NCBI GenBank assembly: GCA_947462685.1
Contig: CANHPL010000016.1
Span: forward strand, 1-46,437
Direction: 5' to 3'
From: Burkholderiaceae bacterium
GTDB lineage: Bacteria > Pseudomonadota > Gammaproteobacteria > Burkholderiales > Burkholderiaceae
Length of the DNA stretch: 46,437 bases
Shown: in pieces, positions 9,978 through 19,945 of the stretch
Numbering within the stretch: the stretch's first letter is position 1
Layout: the number at the start of each line of letters is the position of its first letter
The notes under the pieces: model-generated
Databases searched by the model: none
The model's input: only the letters and a program-made list of their open reading frames with translations
Told to the model about the DNA's origin: nothing
Program-made: the position numbers and the translations under genes

Positions 9978-11510
9978 TTGAAGACATTTGTGATTGACCG
10001 AGTGATAAGCCCCTTACAAGCATTCATAAGTACCACTAAAAATCGTATTTTGTGGTCGATTTATGATTGGGTGCACGGTCCTGCTTTTATGCAGGAGGGG
10101 CAACCACCCCAAGATTCTGGTAAGGATGATAAAAAACCTGTTGAGCCGCGTCGTCCCAATACTGAGGATGGTCCGCCAGATTTGGATGAATTATGGAAAG
10201 ACTTTAATCGCCGTCTGGGTGGATTATTTGGTGGAAATGCAAAAGATCCATCACAAAACAATCAAAAACCAAGGCCACCGGTAGATCAACCCAATTTTGG
10301 TAATCAAAATAATCAAGACTCAAAAAAGCCGGCTGATATCAGCAATATGGCACAAGAGTGGTTTAAGAAAAACATGAATAAGGGCGGTGGCTCTGGTGGG
10401 ACCGGAAAAAATAATGGATTTAGTTTTCCGAACGTTGGTTTAGGAGTGATCGGATTTGGTATTTTTGCAATTTGGTTGTTTAGCGGAATTTTTATTGTTC
10501 AAGAAGGTCAAGCTGGCGTAGTGTTGCAATTTGGTAAATATAAATATACGACCAAACCTGGTATTAATTGGCGTTTGCCCTATCCAATTCAAACCCATGA
10601 GGTTGTGAGTGTATCCAATGTTCGTTCTGTCGAAATTGGTCGTTCGTTTGTCATACAGGCTACTAATTTAAAAGATTCATCTATGTTGACCGAAGATGAA
10701 AATATTATTGATGTGAAATTTGCTGTTCAATATCGTTTAAAAGAACCAACCGAATACATCTTTACTAATCGTGATCCAGATGGCGCAGTCGTTCAAGCAG
10801 CTGAGACTTCCGTACGAGAAATCGTTGGCAAAAGTAAAATGGACGATGTCTTGTATGTCGGTCGTGAGCGGATTGGTATTGAACTCGCATCCTCGATTCA
10901 AAAGATTCTGGATAATTACAAAACCGGTATTTACATCACCAGCGTTAATGTACAAAATGTGCAACCCCCAGAGCAGGTGCAATCATCCTTTGACGATGCG
11001 GTAAAAGCGGGTCAAGACCAAGAGCGTCAGAAAAATGAAGGTCAGGCTTATGCTAATGATGTGATTCCAAGAGCAAAGGGAGCTGCAGCCCGTTTAATTG
11101 AAGAAGCTGAAGGTTATAAAGCGAAAGTTGTCGCTACAGCGGAAGGTGACGCTTCGCGCTTTAAACAAGTGTATGCTGAGTATGCAAAGGCACAACAGGT
11201 GACTCGTGACAGGATGTATATCGATATGATGCAACAGGTTTATAACAATGTCACTAAAGTAATGATTGACACGCGCAATAATAATCAAATGCTGTACTTA
11301 CCACTTGATAAAATTATTCAACAAACAGCGACAGAAGCCTCACCCATTCTAGGGTCCTCAAATGCAAGTTCCCAACCGCCGAGCGGTTCTGTCACGGTAC
11401 CGCTGAATCCATCCTCCAACCTTGGTGTTAATTCATTACCACAAAATAATGCAACTACGCCACAAGATAAACGAGAAACTTTCAGAAGTCGTGAAAGAGA
11501 ACTGCGCTAA
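9978..11510 (+). CDS. hflK: FtsH protease modulator HflK
   Basis: HflK forms with HflC a large membrane complex around FtsH that restrains its proteolysis of membrane substrates. The protein shows the Gly/Pro/Asn-rich N-terminus with GPPDLDELWKDFNRRLGGLFG, one membrane helix (VGLGVIGFGIFAIWLFSGIFIV) and an SPFH/prohibitin domain (EGQAGVVLQFGKYK, SMLTEDENIIDVKFAVQYRL). I chose TTG 9978 because AAGGGA at 9963-9968 is well spaced and it follows the hflX stop by one base, giving 510 residues. The frame remains open back to 9951, and ATG 10089 is an alternative that would remove about 37 residues of unclear conservation. Confidence 0.94.
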   Translation: MKTFVIDRVISPLQAFISTTKNRILWSIYDWVHGPAFMQEGQPPQDSGKDDKKPVEPRRPNTEDGPPDLDELWKDFNRRLGGLFGGNAKDPSQNNQKPRPPVDQPNFGNQNNQDSKKPADISNMAQEWFKKNMNKGGGSGGTGKNNGFSFPNVGLGVIGFGIFAIWLFSGIFIVQEGQAGVVLQFGKYKYTTKPGINWRLPYPIQTHEVVSVSNVRSVEIGRSFVIQATNLKDSSMLTEDENIIDVKFAVQYRLKEPTEYIFTNRDPDGAVVQAAETSVREIVGKSKMDDVLYVGRERIGIELASSIQKILDNYKTGIYITSVNVQNVQPPEQVQSSFDDAVKAGQDQERQKNEGQAYANDVIPRAKGAAARLIEEAEGYKAKVVATAEGDASRFKQVYAEYAKAQQVTRDRMYIDMMQQVYNNVTKVMIDTRNNNQMLYLPLDKIIQQTATEASPILGSSNASSQPPSGSVTVPLNPSSNLGVNSLPQNNATTPQDKRETFRSRERELR

Positions 11511-11521
11511 GAGGACCTACT

Positions 11522-12391
11522 ATGAATCAACGAATACTTTCTATACTCGTATTACTTGTGGCGGGCTTTTACCTATTATCTTCAACCTTGTTCTTGGTTG
11601 ATCAACGTAAATTTGCTGTAGTGTTTTCTTTTGGCGAAATCAAGCGCGTAATTGAAGAGCCGGGTTTAAATATCAAATTACCATCCCCAATCCAAAATGT
11701 GCAATTTTTTGATCGCCGCATTATGACGATTGATAATCCTGAGGCTGAACGTTTTATTACCTCTGAAAAGAAAAACTTATTAGTCGATTCATTCGTCAAG
11801 TGGCGCATTGTGGATCCACGTAAATTTTTTATTAGCTTTAAAGGCGACGAACGTTTGGCTCAAGACCGTTTATCCCAGTTGGTTAAATCTGCCCTCAATG
11901 AGGAGTTTACAAAACGTACTGTTCGCGAATTGATTTCAGAGCAACGTGAGCAGGTCATGCTGGGTATCAAGAAAAAAGTAGCTGATGATACAGCCGATAT
12001 TGGTATTGAAATTGTGGATGTGCGTCTTAAGCGTGTGGATCTCTTGGCCGAGATTAGTGATTCTGTTTATCGCCGGATGGAAGCGGAGCGTAAGCGTGTA
12101 GCCAACGAATTGCGATCAACCGGCGCTGCTGAATCAGAAAAAATTCGTGCAGATGCTGAACGTCAACGAGATGTGATTTTGGCACAAGCCTATAAGGAAG
12201 CACAAATCATCAAAGGTCAGGGTGATGCGCAAGCAAATGCTATTTACAATGATGCTTTCAGTAAAGATGCGCAATTTGCTCAATTTTATCGAAGCCTTGA
12301 AGCTTATAAAGCCACTTTCAAAGATAAAAAAGATGTCATGTTGTTATCGCCAGATAATGACTTCTTTAAATTTATGAAAAAAAGTAAATAA
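11522..12391 (+). CDS. hflC: FtsH protease modulator HflC
   Basis: The 289-residue SPFH protein is the partner of HflK. It has an N-terminal membrane anchor (ILSILVLLVAGFYLLSSTLFLV) followed by the band-7 domain (DQRKFAVVFSFGEIKRVIEEPGLNIKLPSP) and a long helical tail rich in Ala and charged residues. The start has an AAGAGGACC ribosome site and lies 11 bases after hflK. In many Burkholderiales a small DUF2065 gene stands between hflC and hisZ; here only 17 bases separate them. Confidence 0.97.
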   Translation: MNQRILSILVLLVAGFYLLSSTLFLVDQRKFAVVFSFGEIKRVIEEPGLNIKLPSPIQNVQFFDRRIMTIDNPEAERFITSEKKNLLVDSFVKWRIVDPRKFFISFKGDERLAQDRLSQLVKSALNEEFTKRTVRELISEQREQVMLGIKKKVADDTADIGIEIVDVRLKRVDLLAEISDSVYRRMEAERKRVANELRSTGAAESEKIRADAERQRDVILAQAYKEAQIIKGQGDAQANAIYNDAFSKDAQFAQFYRSLEAYKATFKDKKDVMLLSPDNDFFKFMKKSK

Positions 12392-12408
12392 GTTTACTTT
12401 TAAGTTCT

Positions 12409-13578
12409 ATGACAAACCGTTGGTTACTTCCTGAAAATATTGCAGATGTTTTACCTGGTCAATCCAATTTGGTTGAGTCATTGCGTCGTGAGATTTTGGA
12501 TCTTTTTCAGTCCTATGGTTATGAGCTTGTCATACCCCCCATGTTGGAATATATCGAATCTTTGATGACTGCGACGGGCAGTGACATGGATTTACAAACC
12601 TTTAAATTGGTGGATCAATTGTCCGGAAGGACACTGGGTTTGCGTGCGGATATGACTACGCAAGTAGCGAGGATTGACGCACACATTCTCAATCGCCAAA
12701 ATATTGCACGTTTATGCTACGCGGGTGCAACCTTACAAACCCGTGTTGTTCCAGGAATATTTTCGCGTGAACAGTTGCAGCTTGGAGCTGAGGTCTATGG
12801 TCATCAAGGATTTGAGGCTGATATAGAAATTGTAAATCTCATGATTCGTTCCTTAGAGATTGCCCAAGTTGGACCGATCACGTTGGATGTGAGTCATGCT
12901 GGCTTGTTAAAAGATATTTTGGATAAAAAACAGCTAAGTTCTGAAGATATTTCTGAGATGTATCGATTCTTACAAGCCAAAGATCGGACTAGTTTGCAAA
13001 AGCTCATGCATAGTTGGGATCAAAGTGCAAAAAATACGATCTTATCGTTATTAGATTTAAGTGGTGATGCTCATCAAGTTCTCTTTCAAGCTCAGAGCAA
13101 GTTGCCGCAGAGTCAGCTTTCTCAACAGGTTTTAAGAGATTTAGAGCAACTGTGTTACGGAATAAAAAAAACATCTGCTGATATTCAGCTCAATATTGAT
13201 TTTGCCGATTTAGATGGATTTCAGTATCACACGGGTATTTTATGTGCTGCGTATGTTCCTCAGTATCCAGTCGCTATTGCAAGAGGTGGTCGTTATGATC
13301 TAGTGGGGCAGGCATTTGGACGCTCAAGACCTGCTACAGGTTTTTCTGTGGATCTCTTAGCTCTTGCAGGTTTATCAAGTAGAAAAATTATCCCGCATGC
13401 CATTATGGCCCCGTGGGAGAGTTCTGATGAGTTAAGAAATTTGATTGCCTTATTACGCAGTCAGGGTGAGATTGTGATTGAATCCTTCCCCGGTCATGAA
13501 CATAATGAATCAACCATGATCTGTGATCGTTGCTTGGAATTCAAAGATCAAACATGGCAAGTTGTGCCAAAAAATTAA
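12409..13578 (+). CDS. hisZ: ATP phosphoribosyltransferase regulatory subunit HisZ
   Basis: The 389-residue protein is a histidyl-tRNA synthetase paralogue that has lost aminoacylation and instead activates and feedback-regulates the short form of HisG, the first enzyme of histidine synthesis. It retains class II synthetase-fold segments (LRADMTTQVARIDAHIL, LQLGAEVYGHQG, FQYHTGILCAAYV, ARGGRYD). It lacks the C-terminal anticodon-binding domain of the genuine HisS encoded at 3799-5139. Its presence predicts a short HisG elsewhere in the genome. The hflC-hisZ-purA order is common in Burkholderiales. Confidence 0.95.
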   Translation: MTNRWLLPENIADVLPGQSNLVESLRREILDLFQSYGYELVIPPMLEYIESLMTATGSDMDLQTFKLVDQLSGRTLGLRADMTTQVARIDAHILNRQNIARLCYAGATLQTRVVPGIFSREQLQLGAEVYGHQGFEADIEIVNLMIRSLEIAQVGPITLDVSHAGLLKDILDKKQLSSEDISEMYRFLQAKDRTSLQKLMHSWDQSAKNTILSLLDLSGDAHQVLFQAQSKLPQSQLSQQVLRDLEQLCYGIKKTSADIQLNIDFADLDGFQYHTGILCAAYVPQYPVAIARGGRYDLVGQAFGRSRPATGFSVDLLALAGLSSRKIIPHAIMAPWESSDELRNLIALLRSQGEIVIESFPGHEHNESTMICDRCLEFKDQTWQVVPKN

Positions 13579-13596
13579 ACGTTTAAAAGGTATTAA

Positions 13597-14928
<1,332 letters not shown>

Positions 14929-14930
14929 AA

Positions 14931-15104
14931 ATGAAATACCTCATTAGCCTTGTGATGATCTTATCTTTGCAGGGGTGCGTAGTATATTCAGTTGCTAGTT
15001 CTGCGATATCCATTACCGCAGATGTTGTTTCAACGGGCGTGCATGTCGTTACTGGAACTGTGGACACAGTGGTAGATGTTGTAACCCCTAGTAAAAAGAA
15101 ATAG
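14931..15104 (+). CDS. Small putative lipoprotein, 57 residues
   Basis: An ATG two bases after the purA stop opens a 57-codon frame. It encodes a signal peptide (MKYLISLVMILS) with lipobox LQGC (Cys16), then a Val/Thr/Ser-rich stretch of alternating character (DVVSTGVHVVTGTVDTVVDVV) and a basic end PSKKK. This resembles the small lipoproteins of the type whose mature part is a repeated V-D/T-V pattern, but I cannot assign a named family with confidence. It has no ribosome site of its own apart from purA sequence, so it is likely translated by coupling. Function unknown. Confidence 0.7.
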   Translation: MKYLISLVMILSLQGCVVYSVASSAISITADVVSTGVHVVTGTVDTVVDVVTPSKKK

Positions 15105-15191
15105 CACATTCTTCAAAAATATTTATTTTCGATGTAATCCTTTCCTTTATCTAAAGCGTTAAAGAGATATAGATTTCCTCGGAGAATCAAT

Positions 15192-15368
15192 ATGAAAAGA
15201 ATGACGAATATATTGCTGGTCATGGTGCTTGCTTGGAGCGCTTTAGGCTTGGTTGGTTGTGCGGTCAGCCCTGGATACCAAGGTTCATATGTGGCACCCC
15301 ACTACTATAGACCAACTGTTAATTGGGGGTTGGGTTTGCATCGTCACTCGCGTCATGGTTGGAGATAA
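15192..15368 (+). CDS. Small putative lipoprotein, 58 residues
   Basis: An ATG preceded by a good CGGAGAA ribosome site opens a 58-codon frame. The signal peptide NILLVMVLAWSALGL ends in lipobox LVGC (Cys23). The mature 36 residues are rich in Tyr, His, Arg and Gly (GYQGSYVAPHYYR, LHRHSRHGW) with no recognisable fold. The 87-base gap from the preceding lipoprotein gene allows its own promoter. The Cys-Ala start after the lipobox suggests outer-membrane sorting. Function unknown; a cell-envelope role is the only inference possible. Confidence 0.65.
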   Translation: MKRMTNILLVMVLAWSALGLVGCAVSPGYQGSYVAPHYYRPTVNWGLGLHRHSRHGWR

Positions 15369-15408
15369 ATCAATCCTTCACTCTTAAACTCTTGATGCAG
15401 TAACATCG

Positions 15409-15448
15409 CCATGAATTGAATCTATACTTAAAGAATTCAAATTCATGG
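15409..15448 (+). repeat. Inverted repeat / hairpin before the enoyl-CoA hydratase gene
   Basis: The left arm CCATGAATTGAAT (15409-15421) pairs with the right arm ATTCAAATTCATGG (15435-15448) over 13 base pairs with a single bulged A at 15439. The right arm runs into the GGAGG ribosome site (15447-15451) of the next gene, so folding would partly hide it. The loop contains TATACT (15423-15428), which resembles a -10 element, so the repeat could instead be a DNA operator flanking the promoter. Confidence 0.6.
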
Positions 15449-15457
15449 AGGTTGGCT

Positions 15458-16228
15458 ATGTCAAATTTAATTATTGAGCAGATACGTAAAGTCCAGTTAA
15501 TTACCTTAAATCGTCCTGATGCGATGAATGCTCTATCTCCAGAACTAATGGCCGAGCTAAATGATGTACTCATCCAATCAGAGAACAATCCTGAAGTTGC
15601 TGTTGTCGTGTTGACAGGAAGCGATAAAGCATTTGCTGCTGGAGCTGATATCAAAGCGATGAAAGACATGAATTACATGCAAATGTATCAGGATGATTTT
15701 GTTACAAAGAACTGGGAAAGAATTACCACCTTTCGGAAGCCGACGATTGCGGCAGTTGCCGGTTTTGCTCTTGGCGGCGGTTGTGAATTAGCGATGATGT
15801 GTGATTTTATTCTAGCGGCTGATAATGCCAAATTTGGCCAACCAGAGATCAATTTGGGTATTTTGCCAGGAGCGGGCGGTACACAGCGTTTAACCCGTTT
15901 TATTGGGAAATCCAAAGCTATGGAAATGGTCCTAACGGGGCGTATGATGGACGCTCATGAAGCTGAGCGCTCTGGTTTGGTGAGTAGGGTAGTTCCATTG
16001 GAGCAACTTCGAGAAGAGGCTTTAAAAGTGGCTGAAAAAATTTCACAAATGTCTATGCCGATTCTGATGATGGCCAAAGAGTCGGTTAATCGCTCCTACG
16101 AGTCCAGTCTTGCCGAAGGAATACGTTTCGAGAGAAGACTTTTCCATTCTGCATTTGCCACAGAGGATCAAAAAGAAGGCATGGCGGCTTTTGTTGAAAA
16201 AAGAAAAGCTAATTTTAAAAATCAGTAA
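15458..16228 (+). CDS. Enoyl-CoA hydratase/isomerase (crotonase family)
   Basis: The 256-residue protein hydrates trans-2-enoyl-CoA to 3-hydroxyacyl-CoA in fatty-acid or amino-acid degradation. The oxyanion-hole segments are AFAAGADIKAM and GFALGGGCELAM. The two catalytic glutamates of the hydratase subclass are present, in GGCELAM and in FGQPEINLGILPGAGGTQRL. Length fits short-chain enoyl-CoA hydratases (about 257 residues). I chose ATG 15458 because GGAGG lies 6 bases upstream; the frame extends back to TTG 15416 inside the inverted repeat, which lacks a ribosome site. It stands alone, so the exact pathway (paaF/fadB-like) is open. Confidence 0.92.
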   Translation: MSNLIIEQIRKVQLITLNRPDAMNALSPELMAELNDVLIQSENNPEVAVVVLTGSDKAFAAGADIKAMKDMNYMQMYQDDFVTKNWERITTFRKPTIAAVAGFALGGGCELAMMCDFILAADNAKFGQPEINLGILPGAGGTQRLTRFIGKSKAMEMVLTGRMMDAHEAERSGLVSRVVPLEQLREEALKVAEKISQMSMPILMMAKESVNRSYESSLAEGIRFERRLFHSAFATEDQKEGMAAFVEKRKANFKNQ

Positions 16229-16241
16229 TTAACATTCAATT

Positions 16242-16328
16242 TGGTGCCCAAGAGGAGACTCGAACTCCTATGACTTTTACATCGCCAGCACCTGAAGCTG
16301 GTGCGTCTACCAATTTCGCCACCTGGGC
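16242..16328 (-). tRNA. tRNA-Leu (anticodon CAG)
   Basis: The minus strand folds into a class II tRNA of 87 bases including an encoded CCA. The acceptor arms GCCCAGG and CTTGGGC pair with one G-T. The D arm contains AAATTGGTAGACGC. The anticodon arm is CCAGC-TTCAGGT-GCTGG with anticodon CAG, reading CUG leucine codons. A long variable arm precedes the T arm GGAGTTCGAGTCTCC, as expected for leucine tRNAs. Confidence 0.96.
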
Positions 16329-16352
16329 CCGGAAACATCACTTAAGGTGTAG

Positions 16353-16358
16353 ATTGTA
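16353..16358 (-). promoter_or_regulatory. Probable -10 element for tRNA-Leu
   Basis: Minus-strand TACAAT lies 24 bases before the mature tRNA 5' end, giving a start point about 15-18 bases upstream. The matching -35 is weak (TTTCAA, 17-base spacer) and would lie inside the PIN-domain gene. The tRNA may also be reached by read-through from that gene. Confidence 0.4.
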
Positions 16359-16360
16359 TA

Positions 16361-16777
16361 TCAACTTATTTTAGGTTGAAACTCTTTTAAGGCTTGAACT
16401 TGTAGTTTTTGTAATTTTTTCTGCATAACTAGCAGGTCTTTGTCCTTAGTAATCAGAGAACAAGGCGCAATTTCTAGGGATAGTTCGATAAAAATTTGAT
16501 CATCAGGGTCTCTACATTTGATGCCTGCATCGTTTCTTTGCGGTGCTTGCCACGTCAATAAGTGTTGATAGCGAGACCGAATCAAGTCAATTTCTGATTT
16601 GCTTTGGTTAAAAGGCTTTCTAGTTAAAACTTCTGCAAATTCTTCCCAAATCAGTTCACATGTAAATGCTTGAACTTGCTCAGTTTTTAGACATTCATAC
16701 AAATACACAACACTTTTATCTTTAAAGTAAAAAAGGTCAAGTAATATATTAGTGTCTAGAACGACTCTGGGTTTCAT
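16361..16777 (-). CDS. PIN-domain putative ribonuclease, solitary
   Basis: The 138-residue protein has a PIN fold of the type annotated as 'putative toxin-antitoxin system toxin component, PIN family'. Acidic metal-binding positions are visible in VVLDTNILLDLF, in WEEFAEVL, in CRDPDDQIFIELS and in LITKDKDLL. Such proteins are Mg-dependent single-strand RNA nucleases. No antitoxin-like gene adjoins it: upstream, a 64-base gap leads to divergent rnr, and downstream is tRNA-Leu on the same strand. A housekeeping RNA-processing role is therefore at least as likely as a toxin role. There is no strong ribosome site before the ATG. Confidence 0.82.
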   Translation of the reverse strand: MKPRVVLDTNILLDLFYFKDKSVVYLYECLKTEQVQAFTCELIWEEFAEVLTRKPFNQSKSEIDLIRSRYQHLLTWQAPQRNDAGIKCRDPDDQIFIELSLEIAPCSLITKDKDLLVMQKKLQKLQVQALKEFQPKIS

Positions 16778-16841
16778 GACTGTCTTTTTAAATGAGTTAA
16801 ATTAGAGATATTAAGAAATTGAAGAAAATAAGAACTCATAC

Positions 16842-19196
16842 ATGATAAAACCTCAAGCAGTGTTACAGGAAAAAAAAGAAGATCGTATTGCAACAGTGCA
16901 AGGTCACCGAGATGGCTTTGGATTTGCTATCCCAGATGATGGTCAACTGGATATATTTCTTTCTGAACGAGAAATGACTAGAGTCATGCATGGTGATCGG
17001 GTTTTGGTGAAAGTACTTGGTACTGATCGTAAAGGCAGACCAGAGGGACAAATCACTGATGTATTAGAAAGAGCAACTCGGCATGTGATTGGCCGTTTAC
17101 TCAATGAGAATGGTGTTCTGATCGTAGCTCCCGAAGATAAAAGAATTTCCCATGATATTTTGATACCTCCTAAAGGGCATCTCAATGCCAAGCTAGGACA
17201 GGTGGTGAGTTGTGAGATTATTGATTACCCAGATAGTTATCGACAAGCGGTTGGTCGAGTTGTTGAGGTTTTAGGTGATATTGATGATCCGGGTATGGAA
17301 ATCGAGATTGCGGTTCGTAAATACGGCGTGCCTCACGAGTTTTCACAAGCCAGCGCCAAAGAAGCCGCCGCTTTAGCTGATGAAGTGCGTGAAGATGATT
17401 TGGAAGGACGCGTTGATTTAAGAGATATTCCACTGATCACCATTGACGGCGAAGATGCTAGAGATTTTGATGATGCAGTCTATTGCGAGCCAATGACATT
17501 TAAGGGTGCAAAAGCCTGGCGTTTAATTGTGGCAATTGCAGATGTTTCGCATTACGTTAAACCCGGTCATCCACTCGATTCTGATGCGATTCGTCGAGGA
17601 ACTTCAGTTTATTTCCCCAGGCGCGTGATACCGATGTTGCCGGAAAAAATATCGAATGGTTTATGTTCTTTAAAGCCAGGTGTCGATCGTTTATGTATGG
17701 TTTGTGATGCCATTATTGATGATAAAGGGATCGTGCAAGCGTATCAGTTTTATCCCGGCTTAATGCATTCCGTACAACGATTTACTTACAATATTGTTTG
17801 GGAAATCATCAGCAATACCAACGGTCCCGAAGCGACACGTTTTTCGAAACAAAAGCCCTTATTGCAAAATCTCTATAAATTGTTTCAAGTTTTAAAAGTG
17901 TCACGAGAGAAGCGCGGGGCAATTGATTTTGATACCACTGAAACTCAAATTATTAGTAATGAAGTCGGCAAGATTGAGCGGATTGAGCCCAGAATTCGGA
18001 ATGATGCCCATCGTTTGATTGAAGAATGTATGTTGGTCGCAAATGTGTGTGCAGCAAATTTCATTGGGGCTAAAAATCACACCTCTTTATTTCGTGTTCA
18101 TGGTGAACCAACGATTGAAAAAGTTAATTCCTTAAGAGAAGTGTTGCGCTCTGCAGGTTTGACACTGGAAGGTGGCAATAAGCCACACCCTATGGATTAC
18201 GCTAAATTAATTCTGGCGATTAAGAGTCGCCCAGATGCTAGTATGTTACAAACAGTTATCTTAAGGTCCATGCAACAGGCTGTATATCAGCCTGAGAATC
18301 TAGGTCACTTTGGTTTATCTTATCCAGCCTATACGCACTTTACAAGTCCAATTCGACGCTACCCCGACTTATTAGTGCATCGCGTGATTAAATCAATCTT
18401 AGCGAAAAAACACTATAAACCCCAGATTCCAGAGGATGTTCCTTTAAATTTAACCATGCCCAAAAATGGTCCTGGAAGAGTCAATGCGGCCTTAGTGAAA
18501 AAGAATTTAGCCGATGAGCAAACACAACAGTTAGCCCCATCAACTCGTGGACGTAAAAAATCTAGTATGGACACTCTTGACATGGCCTCTTGGGCTCAGT
18601 TAGGAGTCCACTGTTCAGCTAATGAGCGACGTGCAGATGAAGCCTCTCGAGATGTGGAGTCATGGCTGAAGTGTTACTTTATGCGTGATCGCCTTGGCCA
18701 AGAATTTGCGGGTACGATTACCGGCGCTACTACCTTTGGTTTATTTGTGCAATTAGGAACCTTATTTGTTGAAGGTTTAATTCACGTTTCTGAATTAGGT
18801 GGTGATTACTATCAGTACGATGAAGCCCGTCAAGAATTACGTGGTGAGCGCACGGGTATACGTTATCGACTCGGTGACAGAGTACATGTGTTGGTGAGTC
18901 GTGTCGATTTAGATGCTCGCAAGATTGAATTTAGTCTTGTAAAAAATACCTTAGACCGTAATCATTTTTCACCACCCACTACCATGGATGATATGGGTAA
19001 GCCGAATAAAAGGGCAGCCTCTAAACAAAGTCGGCCTCCAGAAAAAGTCCCACAAGTAAACAAAAATACTCCTTCTAAAAAATCGGGCGCATCGAGTGGA
19101 GGGCATAAACCCAAAGCAAAAAGCAATGCTAAGCGAACCCAAGTAGCAGAAAAAATAGCTGCTAGTTCACGTTCGAAATCCCGAGGTCGTCATTAA
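16842..19196 (+). CDS. rnr: Ribonuclease R (3'-5' exoribonuclease), lacking the N-terminal HTH domain
   Basis: RNase R degrades structured RNA and takes part in rRNA quality control and trans-translation. The 784-residue protein has cold-shock domains ([41 protein letters not shown]), the RNB catalytic block [13 protein letters not shown] at about residues 201-213, an S1 domain (about 620-704) and a Lys/Arg/Ser-rich tail. Most RNase R proteins carry some 60-80 residues of helix-turn-helix before the first cold-shock domain; here the frame starts almost directly at it, and an in-frame stop at 16812-16814 rules out an earlier start. A Lys/Pro-rich insert of roughly 50 residues lies between the RNB and S1 domains. 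The stop overlaps the rlmB ATG. Confidence 0.96.
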   Translation: MIKPQAVLQEKKEDRIATVQGHRDGFGFAIPDDGQLDIFLSEREMTRVMHGDRVLVKVLGTDRKGRPEGQITDVLERATRHVIGRLLNENGVLIVAPEDKRISHDILIPPKGHLNAKLGQVVSCEIIDYPDSYRQAVGRVVEVLGDIDDPGMEIEIAVRKYGVPHEFSQASAKEAAALADEVREDDLEGRVDLRDIPLITIDGEDARDFDDAVYCEPMTFKGAKAWRLIVAIADVSHYVKPGHPLDSDAIRRGTSVYFPRRVIPMLPEKISNGLCSLKPGVDRLCMVCDAIIDDKGIVQAYQFYPGLMHSVQRFTYNIVWEIISNTNGPEATRFSKQKPLLQNLYKLFQVLKVSREKRGAIDFDTTETQIISNEVGKIERIEPRIRNDAHRLIEECMLVANVCAANFIGAKNHTSLFRVHGEPTIEKVNSLREVLRSAGLTLEGGNKPHPMDYAKLILAIKSRPDASMLQTVILRSMQQAVYQPENLGHFGLSYPAYTHFTSPIRRYPDLLVHRVIKSILAKKHYKPQIPEDVPLNLTMPKNGPGRVNAALVKKNLADEQTQQLAPSTRGRKKSSMDTLDMASWAQLGVHCSANERRADEASRDVESWLKCYFMRDRLGQEFAGTITGATTFGLFVQLGTLFVEGLIHVSELGGDYYQYDEARQELRGERTGIRYRLGDRVHVLVSRVDLDARKIEFSLVKNTLDRNHFSPPTTMDDMGKPNKRAASKQSRPPEKVPQVNKNTPSKKSGASSGGHKPKAKSNAKRTQVAEKIAASSRSKSRGRH

Positions 19197-19945
19197 TGGA
19201 ACAACAAATCTTAGTTGGTTTTCATGCGGTGATTGCAAGGATTAGACAAGCACCTGATAGCCTCAAGACAGTCTATTATGATGTCTCTCGACGCGATCGC
19301 AGAATGAAAGAGTTTGTCGAGATTACGCAGCAAACCATTGGACGTAAAGTACACCAAGCGGATTCAGAAAGACTTCGCCAACTCGCCGGTCATGATCGGC
19401 ATCAAGGTGTTGTTGCCTTTGCAGAACCTGCATCTTTGGCCCGAAATGTAGCTGAATTACTCGATAGCTTAGGCGATAAAAAACCTTTACTCCTGATTTT
19501 GGACGGTGTGACCGACCCACATAATTTAGGCGCTTGTTTGCGTGTGGCCGATGGAGCTGGCGCGGATGCTATTATTGTGCCAAAAGATCGTTCTGCTCAA
19601 CTTAACACTACAGTGAGTAAAGTCGCCAGTGGTGCAGCTGAGACCATGCCATTTGTAGCTGTGACGAATTTAGCAAGATCTATGCGGGAGTTACAAGAAG
19701 CAGGTGTGTGGTTAATCGGAACTTCTGATGACGCTGAAAAAACACTCTTTGAAGTTGATTTAACTGGGCCAGTGGCGATTGTTATGGGTGCTGAAGGTGA
19801 GGGTATGCGCCGTTTAACTAAAGAGACCTGTGATGAACTGGTGAGCATTCCGATGTTTGGTGGCGTCGAAAGTTTAAACGTATCCGTTGCTAGTGGTGTA
19901 TGTTTGTATGAAGCTGCTCGTCAGCGTATTCAAAAAAATAAATAA
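19196..19945 (+). CDS. rlmB: 23S rRNA (guanosine-2251-2'-O)-methyltransferase RlmB
   Basis: The 249-residue SpoU/TrmH-family methylase modifies G2251 in the peptidyl-tRNA binding loop of 23S rRNA. It has the N-terminal substrate-binding domain ([21 protein letters not shown]) and the knotted SAM-binding domain with motif 1 [15 protein letters not shown], motif 2 [14 protein letters not shown] and motif 3 [18 protein letters not shown]. Its ATG overlaps the last base of the rnr stop; the rnr-rlmB pair is conserved in proteobacteria. The stop abuts the stop codon of the convergent tal gene with no intervening bases. Confidence 0.97.
   Translation: MEQQILVGFHAVIARIRQAPDSLKTVYYDVSRRDRRMKEFVEITQQTIGRKVHQADSERLRQLAGHDRHQGVVAFAEPASLARNVAELLDSLGDKKPLLLILDGVTDPHNLGACLRVADGAGADAIIVPKDRSAQLNTTVSKVASGAAETMPFVAVTNLARSMRELQEAGVWLIGTSDDAEKTLFEVDLTGPVAIVMGAEGEGMRRLTKETCDELVSIPMFGGVESLNVSVASGVCLYEAARQRIQKNK

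Noticed and set aside
16361..16777. PIN gene as half of a VapBC toxin-antitoxin module
   Set aside because: No small antitoxin frame precedes or follows it on the same strand; the neighbours are tRNA-Leu and divergent rnr.
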